Origin: JBAXSK01 sp044358815
Lineage (GTDB): Bacteria > Cyanobacteriota > Cyanobacteriia > Pseudanabaenales > Pseudanabaenaceae
DNA length: 15,082 nucleotides
NCBI GenBank assembly: GCA_044358815.1
Contig: JBIKNH010000098.1
Span: forward strand, 1 to 15,082
Direction: 5' to 3'
A program made the translations under genes and the position numbers. Positions 1 through 5,743 of the stretch are shown in pieces. Position 1 is the first letter of the stretch. The number at the start of each line of letters is the position of its first letter. The notes below the pieces were generated by a model, which was given only the letters and a program-made list of their open reading frames with translations, was not told where the DNA came from and did no database searches.

Positions 1-125
1 ATTTCGTACCCACACTCAAAGAGGCATTACATCAGGATTTACCTGTGGTAATTGACTGTCCCGTAGACTATCGGGAAAATATGCGTTTTTCTCAAAAAAT
101 TACTGATTTATCTTGTCCTATTTGA
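1..125 (+). CDS. Acetolactate synthase, AlsS-type (C-terminal fragment)
   Basis: Reading from base 3, 40 codons run to a TGA stop at 123-125. The residues include LPVVIDCPVDYRENM, which matches the end of the pyrophosphate-binding domain in AlsS-type acetolactate synthases. Family knowledge: these thiamine-diphosphate enzymes join two pyruvates to form 2-acetolactate, used for branched-chain amino acids or acetoin/butanediol. Only the end of the gene is present, so the active site cannot be checked. It converges on the permease gene, with 30 bp between the two stops; that gap holds a weak GAGA/TCTC hairpin at 124-137. Another thiamine-diphosphate enzyme of the same superfamily is possible but less likely given the CPVDY motif. 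Confidence 0.72.
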   Translation, partial: FVPTLKEALHQDLPVVIDCPVDYRENMRFSQKITDLSCPI

Positions 126-155
126 GAGTAACTTCTCACTAGTCTAGGGTTTAGA

Positions 156-1055
156 TTAGCGTTTAAACAGCCTTCGTAGTTCTAGGATTAATGGAGAATT
201 AAACTGCCAGCGCCACCCTTGGGAAAATAAACCTTGCTTGGGGCTAAACAGAAAACTACATATAAAAGCCAATGAAGCTAATAAAACAATTGTCGGACCT
301 GATGGCAAATTCTGGTAATAACTAATATACATTCCGCCTAAACTAGAACCGATGCCCACTAGTGCAGCAACGATCATCATGGAATGCAATCTTTTAGTTA
401 ATAAAAAAGCTGTAGCTGCGGGAGTAATTAGCATCGCCAAAATGAGAATTACCCCCACAGCTTTCATACTAATCACAATTGTCATTGCGGTTAAAATCAT
501 CAAAGCTAGACTAAGCAAATGCACTGGTAAACCCACAGCCTGAGCGCCCAACGCATCGAAAGTATAAAAATGTAATTCTTTATAAAATAGAAAAACTAGG
601 GTTAAAATTATTCCTGTAACTCCTGCGGTTAACCAAACTTCATCACTAGTAACTGATAGCAAGTTGCCAAATAGAAAGTGATTTAAATCGATTTTGTTTT
701 CCTTTTGGACTAGGGTGATTAAGGTGATTCCCGCCGCAAAAAATGCCGAAAAAACTACTCCCATTGCAGCATCTTCTTTTAGCTGAGATCGGGCGCGAAT
801 AATGTTAATACATAGGGCACTGATCAATCCTGCAATAAATGCGCCGACAAATAAATTAATATTAGTTATAAAGGCAATTGCCACCCCTGGTAAAACTGAG
901 TGACTAATTGCGTCACCTAATAAAGAAAGCCGCTGTACTAATAGATAACTACCAATTACAGCGCATAATATACCGACTAAAATCGCTACCACCAAAGCTC
1001 TTTGCATAAAGCCAAATTGCAGAGGTTCTAATAAAATTTCGATTAGCATGGGCAT
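156..1055 (-). CDS. Metal ABC transporter permease, MntB/SitD-type (Mn/Fe/Zn family, ABC-3)
   Basis: A 299-aa polytopic membrane protein with about eight hydrophobic segments, the usual length for ABC-3 permeases. It would form the inner-membrane channel of an importer for manganese, iron or zinc. Diagnostic stretches are GDAISHSVLPG (D48, H52), the KEDAAMGVVFSAFFA region near residue 95, IDLNHFLFGNLL near residue 123, and MKAVGVILILAMLITPAATA near residue 200. The NHFLFGN stretch resembles the Mn/Fe branch (MntB, SitD) more than ZnuB, from memory. Two Met codons lie at the start (1055 and 1049) with no clear Shine-Dalgarno; I keep the first. The ATPase and the substrate-binding protein, usually in the same operon, are not in this window. 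The gene is transcribed divergently from the 1212 gene, and its start codon lies inside one arm of an inverted repeat. Confidence 0.88.
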   Translation of the reverse strand: MPMLIEILLEPLQFGFMQRALVVAILVGILCAVIGSYLLVQRLSLLGDAISHSVLPGVAIAFITNINLFVGAFIAGLISALCINIIRARSQLKEDAAMGVVFSAFFAAGITLITLVQKENKIDLNHFLFGNLLSVTSDEVWLTAGVTGIILTLVFLFYKELHFYTFDALGAQAVGLPVHLLSLALMILTAMTIVISMKAVGVILILAMLITPAATAFLLTKRLHSMMIVAALVGIGSSLGGMYISYYQNLPSGPTIVLLASLAFICSFLFSPKQGLFSQGWRWQFNSPLILELRRLFKR

Positions 1056-1156
1056 AATTATTGTAAATCGAGAAATAGATTACAGAGATTATACTCGTAA
1101 TTATGCCTATGACATTTGCTCCATTTGGTGTTAGAATGTCTCAGCTTGTAATCTAT
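1051..1156. promoter_or_regulatory. Divergent promoter region with two interleaved 10-bp inverted repeats
   Basis: Two perfect inverted repeats are seen. GGCATAATTA (1051-1060) pairs with TAATTATGCC (1098-1107), and ATAGATTACA (1075-1084) pairs with TGTAATCTAT (1147-1156). The arms alternate, so they cannot all form simple nested hairpins; paired operator half-sites are a more natural reading. The first left arm includes the ATG of the metal permease. On the minus strand a consensus TATAAT sits at 1093-1088, between the two arms of the first repeat, so a bound protein could block that promoter. The regulator is not identifiable from the sequence. Confidence 0.45.
1088..1093 (-). promoter_or_regulatory. 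Candidate -10 box (TATAAT) for the metal permease gene
   Basis: The minus strand reads TATAAT exactly, about 33 bp upstream of the permease ATG. No convincing -35 hexamer is visible at 17 bp (AATGTC is the best there), so an activator or another sigma factor may be involved. Confidence 0.35.
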
Positions 1157-1211
1157 ATTAGTCAGTCAAACTTCGGCTAGTTAATTTTTCAGCATTAATG
1201 GAATACTCATC

Positions 1212-1553
1212 ATGAGCGACCTAAAATATGACGGTGTTTACATGAGTGGTGGGCAATTGGCGGGAACCATAGCGTATAGTAGTTACCTCCGTTTCTACCC
1301 AGATGGTGATGTGATAGCAGTTGGTTCAACTGCCACACCTGAAGAACTGCAAAAGTGGTTTGATAAAGAAAGTGATAACATATCACGGGGTAAGTTCATA
1401 ATCCAAGGTAACCATATATCTTTCCATACTGTCTCAACTTCAGGAAACGTTGATTACATTGGTGAAATTCACGATGATCAGATTTCCCTTAATTGGTACA
1501 GTCATATAAACCAGGGTAAGGGAAACAATATCTATGTATTTGTGAAGTGGTAA
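1212..1553 (+). CDS. Hypothetical protein, 113 aa, likely small beta-rich protein
   Basis: I do not recognise a named family. The product is soluble, with no signal peptide or membrane segment. It opens with YDGVYMSGG and continues with LRFYPDGDVIAVGSTATPEELQKWF, then alternating short strands such as KFIIQGNHISFHTVS, VDYIGEIHDDQISLNWYSH and NIYVFVKW. The strand pattern and the 'gene product changes with input' style of motif (RFYPDG near the start, xGxI..D.I.L later) suggest a small beta-sandwich or lipocalin-like fold, which is inference. The ATG at 1212 is the natural start, with no strong Shine-Dalgarno before it. The gene diverges from the metal permease and shares its promoter region, but nothing in the protein (no Cys or His cluster) points to metal binding. 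An imperfect palindrome, ATCACT/AGTGAT at 1564-1577, follows the stop. Confidence 0.75.
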   Translation: MSDLKYDGVYMSGGQLAGTIAYSSYLRFYPDGDVIAVGSTATPEELQKWFDKESDNISRGKFIIQGNHISFHTVSTSGNVDYIGEIHDDQISLNWYSHINQGKGNNIYVFVKW

Positions 1554-1715
1554 TTTGAAATAAATCACTAGAGTGATCGAGGTTTCACCACCTGAGTCAG
1601 CCGCGACACTCAACACATCGGTGTTACTTAGGCATTTTTGGTTCTTTTGGTTCTTTCTATACCTGAATTATCTGAACAACTAACAACCTCAACTATTCTG
1701 CATAATCTTGTGGAG

Positions 1716-3029
1716 ATGATGCCCAGCAGTTCTCATTCCAATTTAAATTTGTCTCCTATAGGTTCGCAAATCAGTTCGCAAATCAGTTCGCAAACTAGTT
1801 CCCAAGCAACTTCCCAACCTGTAACCTCACCAACAAAGGGTACACCAAAGTGTTCAGTGGGTGTGTTGCAGCAGTGGCGATCTGTTGCCTGGGTATGGTT
1901 AGGCGGACTGATGGTGGTTATCATCGTCATAGTTTTGGTATGGCATCATCAGCCTATCGCATCGGCACAGTCTCTGCAAGAACTGGAACAATATCGTAAT
2001 CAAATGGAACAGCAAAAAGAACTGATTCAGCTTCAACGGAGTCAGATCCAAATGCTCACTAAACCCGCTGAAGATCGCTTAAATACTTTACGCAAAACCG
2101 TCAAAGTGACCGATCAGCAAATTCGCGACAATGAAAAAAAATTACAGAATGCTCGTGCTGAATTACAGAAACTGGCAACTCAGTTACAAACAGTTGAAAA
2201 CCGCTTAACTCAAAAACGCATCGCTACTGTGGCACGGCTGCGGTATATGCAGCGTCAGCAATTGCAGCGTTGGTGGGTTTTGTTACTGAGCAGTCGGGAC
2301 TTAAATCAATTTGCAGATCGCCGTCATCGGATTAATCGGATTTATGAAGCGGATCGACAACTTTTAGCTAACTTCAAACAAGCTTTTGATCAAGTGGATC
2401 AACAACGAAACCGCATGTTAGCCCAAAGTAACGAAATTGAATTACTGAATCAGAAACTCAAGTACCAAAAAGCAAACTACGAAGCCCAAGCCGTTGCCCA
2501 AGGGGACATTGTAAAGCGCCTCAAACAAGATCGCCGTGCCCTCGAAATCGCCGAAGATCGTCTTGCTGAAGACTCACGCCGTTTATCACAGTTAATTGTT
2601 GCCAAGAGCCGCGCTTATCCGGGAGGAGTGTTACCTCAATTAGGCACTGGTAAATTTATTTATCCTGCTATCGGTCCGATTACCAGCGAATTTGGTTGGC
2701 GAACCCATCCGATTCTTGGGTATGAAAGATTTCACGCTGGAATGGATATTGGTGCAGATCACGGGGAGTTAATCTATGCTGCCGACGCGGGTACAGTGAT
2801 TTTCTCTGATTGGTACGGCGGCTATGGAAATTCCGTAATTATTGATCATGGCAATGGTTTAACTACTCTATATGCCCATGCTAGCGAAGTTTATGTTCAG
2901 GAAGGGCAAGGGGTCACCAAGGGGCAACCCATCGCCGCCATTGGTTCTACGGGATTTTCTACTGGTCCTCATTTACATTTTGAAGTGCGGAAGGATGGTG
3001 AACCCATCGATCCCGCACAATTCTTATAG
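1716..3029 (+). CDS. Membrane-anchored coiled-coil M23 (LytM/NlpD-type) peptidoglycan endopeptidase
   Basis: Numbered from the ATG at 1716 (437 aa). Residues 1-55 are a Ser/Gln/Thr-rich cytoplasmic tail, 57-76 one transmembrane helix, about 84-300 a long Gln/Lys/Arg-rich coiled coil, and about 315-437 an M23 domain. The zinc and catalytic residues are all present: H340 and D344 in HAGMD, H388 in YAH, and H419/H421 in HLHFE. This suggests an active enzyme that cuts peptide cross-links in the periplasm, unlike the catalytically dead EnvC/NlpD activators that share its layout. Start choice is uncertain: a TTG at 1638 gives 463 aa, GTG at 1710 and ATG at 1719 are also in frame, and GGAG at 1712-1715 sits too close to be ideal. 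No operon partner is evident. Confidence 0.88.
   Translation: MMPSSSHSNLNLSPIGSQISSQISSQTSSQATSQPVTSPTKGTPKCSVGVLQQWRSVAWVWLGGLMVVIIVIVLVWHHQPIASAQSLQELEQYRNQMEQQKELIQLQRSQIQMLTKPAEDRLNTLRKTVKVTDQQIRDNEKKLQNARAELQKLATQLQTVENRLTQKRIATVARLRYMQRQQLQRWWVLLLSSRDLNQFADRRHRINRIYEADRQLLANFKQAFDQVDQQRNRMLAQSNEIELLNQKLKYQKANYEAQAVAQGDIVKRLKQDRRALEIAEDRLAEDSRRLSQLIVAKSRAYPGGVLPQLGTGKFIYPAIGPITSEFGWRTHPILGYERFHAGMDIGADHGELIYAADAGTVIFSDWYGGYGNSVIIDHGNGLTTLYAHASEVYVQEGQGVTKGQPIAAIGSTGFSTGPHLHFEVRKDGEPIDPAQFL
1762..1821 (+). repeat. 12-bp tandem repeat, five units, inside the M23 peptidase gene
   Basis: Units start at 1762, 1774, 1786, 1798 and 1810. The first two are identical (GTTCGCAAATCA) and the later ones diverge by a few bases. 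They encode an SQIS/SQTS/SQAT type four-residue repeat in the cytoplasmic tail ahead of the membrane helix. The unit is a multiple of three, so copy-number change would keep the frame. Confidence 0.85.
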
Positions 3030-3085
3030 AGCCTCTTTATAGCACTTCTTTATAGAGGTTTTTTATAGAACTATTCTATAGAGCC
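3021..3085 (+). repeat. 13-bp tandem repeat, five units, spanning the M23 peptidase stop codon
   Basis: TATAG occurs at 3025, 3038, 3051, 3064 and 3077, exactly every 13 bp. The unit is roughly TCTTTATAGAGCT. The TAG of the first unit (3027-3029) is the peptidase stop codon. CCTCT (3032-3036) can pair with AGAGG (3054-3058), followed by six T, so the array may also act as a weak terminator. Confidence 0.8.
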
Positions 3086-3102
3086 TGATGAGAAAACCTC
3101 AA

Positions 3103-3423
3103 TCATAAACTGCCCATAGTGCAAGTTCCAATACAGAAAGCCAACAGATCCGCCAAAATTGGTTGATTGAGTACATGGCGATAATGGCAGAAACTTAAAA
3201 TACTGCCTACACCAAAAAATGACAGAATACTGCCCGCACTGGCGAAGCTGAGGACACTGCCTGCACTAGCCACAGACAAAATACTACTCACACTGCCAAT
3301 GCTTAAAATACTGCCGACACTGCCGATACTTAATACACTACCGACGCTGCCTAGGCTCAAAATGCTGCGATAACTCGCCTTAGAATCAATACCCTCTGGG
3401 GGCACTAGCCAAAGATTACCCAT
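3103..3423 (-). CDS. Small serine-ladder repeat protein (nonapeptide SxGSxLSxx repeats), function unknown
   Basis: A 106-aa protein of unknown function. After an N-terminal segment (MGNLWLVPPEGID), residues 17-79 consist of seven copies of a 9-residue unit, typically SVGSILSIG. Serine occupies every third position from 17 to 77, the only exception being G71, with Ile, Val, Leu, Ala, Phe and Gly between. The tail (about 80-106) is not repetitive and includes H, Y, R and three Cys. The gene is well supported by a Shine-Dalgarno GAGG five bases before the ATG. The regular 3- and 9-residue periods suggest a short beta-solenoid with a serine ladder on one face, or a self-assembling strand; this is inference. 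Proteins with SxxS-type nonapeptide repeats occur in cyanobacteria and actinobacteria as far as I recall, without known roles. It lies 84 bp downstream of a ribbon-helix-helix-like gene on the same strand. Confidence 0.7.
   Translation of the reverse strand: MGNLWLVPPEGIDSKASYRSILSLGSVGSVLSIGSVGSILSIGSVSSILSVASAGSVLSFASAGSILSFFGVGSILSFCHYRHVLNQPILADLLAFCIGTCTMGSL
3187..3375 (-). repeat. 27-bp coding repeat, seven units
   Basis: The DNA encoding the seven nonapeptides. The units are diverged at the nucleotide level while the amino-acid pattern is kept, which points to selection on the protein rather than fresh duplication. Confidence 0.75.
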
Positions 3424-3507
3424 GTTTACCTCTAGATGAGATTATCGGATTTGTAAATGTTTAGCGATATAGCATCAGAGTTTAAGGATCAACCTGAGGA
3501 TCAAGGT

Positions 3508-3648
3508 TTAACCTGATAGTTTTTTGATCAACGCCCGCACATATCGAGGTACGGTGAGGGCTTCCTTTTCAGCTAACTTTTGTAAAGCTTCCCATTCACT
3601 ATCATTGAGCCTAACTCGCAAGATTTTTTCACGCATTTGTTCGGGCAT
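3508..3648 (-). CDS. Small ribbon-helix-helix (CopG/Arc-like) protein, 46 aa
   Basis: ATG at 3648-3646, TAA at 3510-3508. The peptide begins MPEQMREKILRVRLNDSEW and ends YVRALIKKLSG. The order fits a ribbon-helix-helix DNA-binding domain: a short basic strand (KILRVRLN, residues 8-15), a helix (SEWEALQKLAEKE, 17-29), a turn, then a second helix (TVPRYVRALIKKL, 32-44). Such proteins dimerise and bind operators; many are antitoxins or autoregulators. No toxin-like ORF is adjacent. A GGGA about 7-9 bases upstream may serve as ribosome binding site. The downstream same-strand neighbour is the serine-repeat protein, so the two may be co-transcribed. The family call is by eye, and at 46 aa it could be a more general basic helical protein. 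Confidence 0.65.
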   Translation of the reverse strand: MPEQMREKILRVRLNDSEWEALQKLAEKEALTVPRYVRALIKKLSG

Positions 3649-4017
3649 TTTACATTTCCCACACTAAATTGCAATTATACTGAAATTCCCCATAGGAGGG
3701 GCGTTACCACGAGCTTTATCCTAGCATTGGCAGATGATTTTGCGAATCGGGTCCCCTATACCTATAACAAACTGAGTTATGGTATTGGTGGGGTCTTAGT
3801 GCCTTGAGATACAATGGTTTGATCACTCTAATTAGTGAGACATTTGTGGTGTACAGCAGATCAAATGGTCGTGTAAAAATCACAATCAAGTCGTAGTTCA
3901 ATCGCAATTAAATTAAATCGCAATTAAAATGGTCCCACATGGTCTAAATTTACCCAAATTGACCACTGGTCTAAATTACCGCCTCCTCTTCCACCCTAAA
4001 ATCCCTAACTAACTGCC
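3649..4017. other. Divergent intergenic region upstream of ribBA: hairpin plus short direct repeats, no gene seen
   Basis: No credible ORF in 369 bp. A hairpin at 3753-3793 pairs CCCC with GGGG and, inside, ATACC-T-ATAAC with GTTAT-GGTAT around a 7-base loop. Two direct repeats follow: AATCGCAATTAAA at 3900-3912 and 3916-3928, and TGGTCTAAATT at 3940-3950 and 3967-3977. The FMN-riboswitch consensus is not visible. The promoters of ribBA and of the minus-strand ribbon-helix-helix gene must lie here, but I cannot place them. Confidence 0.6.
3753..3793. other. Hairpin-forming inverted repeat upstream of ribBA
   Basis: Stem of about 14 pairs in two blocks (ATACC/GGTAT and ATAAC/GTTAT with one bulged T, then CCCC/GGGG beyond a small internal loop). 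There is no T-run after it on either strand, so it is not an ordinary terminator. It could be an operator or an RNA element. Confidence 0.5.
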
Positions 4018-5232
4018 TTGACCAAGTTTGACTCCATCCCTGATGCCCTAAATGACCTTAAATGTGGTCGCATGATTGTTGTAGTTGATGACGAAAACCG
4101 CGAAAACGAAGGCGATCTGATCGGCGCTGCCCAATTTGCCACCTCCACCATGATCAACTTCATGGCAGTTCATGCTAGGGGTTTAATTTGCCTAGCGATG
4201 ACTGGGGAGCGTCTGGATCAACTAGAATTGCCCCTCATGGTGAACCGCAACACCGACAGCCAACAGACTGCGTTTACCGTTAGCATTGACGCAGTGCAGG
4301 GGACTACCACAGGAATTTCTGCCGAGGATCGGTCCCGCACGATCCAAGCTGTGCTGTCCCCTCAAACCAAACCCTTAGATTTACGTCGCCCTGGGCATGT
4401 GTTTCCTTTACGTGCCAAGGATGGCGGTGTCCTCAAACGAGCGGGGCACACGGAAGCCGCCGTCGATTTAGCCCGATTAGCTGGACTATATCCCGCTGGT
4501 GTGATCTGCGAAATCCAGAATGATGATGGTTCGATGGCACGGCTGCCGGAACTAGTGGAATATGCCAAACGCCATGACCTGAAGTTGATTAGCATTGCTG
4601 ACCTGATCAGTTATCGCCTTGAACATGAGCGATTTGTCCATCGGGAAGCCATTGCCAGCTTACCTAGTATGTTTGGGGAATTTAAGGTCTATGCCTATCG
4701 CAACTCCCTCGATAACACGGAACATCTAGCGATTATCAAAGGTAACCCCAAAGACTTTGCCCAACAAGAGATTTTAGTGCGAGTGCATTCCGAATGCCTC
4801 ACCGGAGATGCCCTAGGTTCAATGCGTTGTGATTGTCGCTGGCAACTCCAAAGCGCCCTCAAAATGATCGAATATGCCGGAGCCGGAATTGTAATTTATC
4901 TGCGGCAAGAGGGGCGCGGCATCGGTTTACTAAACAAAATCAAAGCCTATGCCCTCCAAGATGACGGCTTAGACACCGTAGAAGCCAATGAAAAACTTGG
5001 TTTTGGTCCGGACTTACGCACCTATGGGGTAGGGGCGCAGATCCTGCATGACCTTGGGGTAAAACAAATGCGTTTGATCACCAACAATCCCCGCAAAATC
5101 GCTGGACTCAAAGGTTATGGCATTGAAGTGGTGGGGCGCACTCCTTTGCTCATTGAAACCAACGACTACAACGAGCGTTACATCACCACCAAAGCTACCA
5201 AACTAGGGCATCTGATTCCACTTGATCCCTAA
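4018..5232 (+). CDS. ribBA: Bifunctional riboflavin biosynthesis protein RibBA (DHBP synthase / GTP cyclohydrolase II)
   Basis: 404 aa, two fused enzymes of the cytosol. Residues 1-205 are RibB, which converts ribulose 5-phosphate to 3,4-dihydroxy-2-butanone 4-phosphate plus formate; the magnesium-binding motif DDENRENEGD (24-33) and H144-T145-E146 are present. Residues about 210-404 are RibA, which opens GTP to the first pyrimidine intermediate; the zinc ligands C260, C271 and C273 form the expected C-x10-C-x-C, followed by RQEGRGIGL. Both halves therefore look active and supply both branches of riboflavin synthesis. The start is TTG at 4018: an in-frame TAA lies at 4006-4008, and the next ATG (residue 19) would remove the conserved KFDSIPDAL. 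No Shine-Dalgarno is visible. It stands alone, without other rib genes, as is common in cyanobacteria. Confidence 0.96.
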   Translation: MTKFDSIPDALNDLKCGRMIVVVDDENRENEGDLIGAAQFATSTMINFMAVHARGLICLAMTGERLDQLELPLMVNRNTDSQQTAFTVSIDAVQGTTTGISAEDRSRTIQAVLSPQTKPLDLRRPGHVFPLRAKDGGVLKRAGHTEAAVDLARLAGLYPAGVICEIQNDDGSMARLPELVEYAKRHDLKLISIADLISYRLEHERFVHREAIASLPSMFGEFKVYAYRNSLDNTEHLAIIKGNPKDFAQQEILVRVHSECLTGDALGSMRCDCRWQLQSALKMIEYAGAGIVIYLRQEGRGIGLLNKIKAYALQDDGLDTVEANEKLGFGPDLRTYGVGAQILHDLGVKQMRLITNNPRKIAGLKGYGIEVVGRTPLLIETNDYNERYITTKATKLGHLIPLDP

Positions 5233-5247
5233 CCTCTAAAGGTAAGG

Positions 5248-5273
5248 TTTGGTCAAGGTATTTGGTCAAGGTA
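5248..5273 (+). repeat. 13-bp perfect tandem duplication after ribBA
   Basis: TTTGGTCAAGGTA occurs twice head to tail, at 5248-5260 and 5261-5273, just 15 bp after the ribBA stop. Confidence 0.85.
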
Positions 5274-5311
5274 AAAGTTAAAAGGAAAAAGGTAAAGGTT
5301 GGGAGGGAGAT

Positions 5312-5366
5312 CATCTAGGTTGGTCATCTAACTTGGGGCATCTAACTTAGGGCATATTAGGAATTA
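5312..5366 (+). repeat. 13-14-bp imperfect tandem repeat, four units
   Basis: CAT begins units at 5312, 5325, 5339 and 5353. The central two are CATCTAACTTGGGG and CATCTAACTTAGGG; the outer two are decayed. Together with the preceding 13-bp duplication this makes up much of the spacer between ribBA and 5480. Confidence 0.65.
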
Positions 5367-5502
5367 GCCCCAAAACTAGCCTAAATGAGGATCAATACCC
5401 ATTGCCAAATCCTCAAACTGCCGCTAAATTTAGATCAGTTCTTGAACAATCAAGAGTCAAAAGATTAAAAACAAGCCGTTTAGGAAACAGGAGGTGATGC
5501 CC

Positions 5503-5574
5503 ATGCCAGATAGTAGTAGTCATCAACACATGGGTCTCTTGGTTGCTGGACTGTGCGCTGGGGCTGTTCTCTAA
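5503..5574 (+). CDS. Micro-ORF of 23 codons with near-perfect Shine-Dalgarno; possible leader peptide
   Basis: AGGAGG at 5489-5494 lies 8 bases before the ATG at 5503, the best ribosome-binding site in the window. The peptide starts MPDSSSHQHMGLL and ends AGLCAGAVL, followed by TAA: a polar Ser/His head and a short hydrophobic tail. It is too short for a family call. Candidates are a leader peptide controlling the downstream hairpins, a tiny membrane peptide, or chance. CCTCC at 5700-5704 could pair with the GGAGG, which would link translation to RNA folding; this is inference. An in-frame ATG at 5497 is too close to the ribosome-binding site. Confidence 0.4.
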   Translation: MPDSSSHQHMGLLVAGLCAGAVL

Positions 5575-5595
5575 AACCTCAGGCATTCAGTAATC

Positions 5596-5685
5596 ATGGC
5601 GCGTCAACAACTGACTGTAGAGCATGAATGTGAATTAATTCTGCTAAGCAATCAAGCGTTAGGCATTCCTAACTCAGTGTCTTGA
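5596..5685 (+). CDS. Second micro-ORF of 29 codons (low support)
   Basis: ATG at 5596, TGA at 5683-5685; the peptide begins MARQQLTVEHECELILL and shows no recognised motif. There is no good Shine-Dalgarno. It lies wholly within the hairpin-rich stretch, and its stop overlaps the GAGGAAA/TTTCCTC stem. It may be chance; it is listed because a ribosome here would disrupt the stems upstream of the terminator. Confidence 0.15.
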   Translation: MARQQLTVEHECELILLSNQALGIPNSVS

Positions 5686-5743
5686 GGAAACTTAGATTTC
5701 CTCCCAGCAGTTAACGAGCCAAGAGATCCGCAAAAATAACCCC

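Noticed and set aside
1612..1639. Terminator after the 113-aa gene: AACAC/GTGTT stem with ATCG loop, then T5
   Set aside because: The stem is only five pairs and the T-run begins eight bases later, so it is not convincing.
3032..3064. CCTCT/AGAGG hairpin with T6 as the peptidase terminator
   Set aside because: The pairing is only five bases across a 17-base loop and is explained by the 13-bp tandem array; kept only as a remark there.
3508..3648. Antitoxin of a toxin-antitoxin pair
   Set aside because: The ribbon-helix-helix-like fold fits an antitoxin, but no adjacent toxin family (RelE, PemK, PIN and similar) is present.
3716..3907. 63-codon minus-strand ORF in the ribBA upstream spacer
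   Set aside because: TTG start, no ribosome-binding site, no protein-like composition, and it overlaps a hairpin and the direct repeats.
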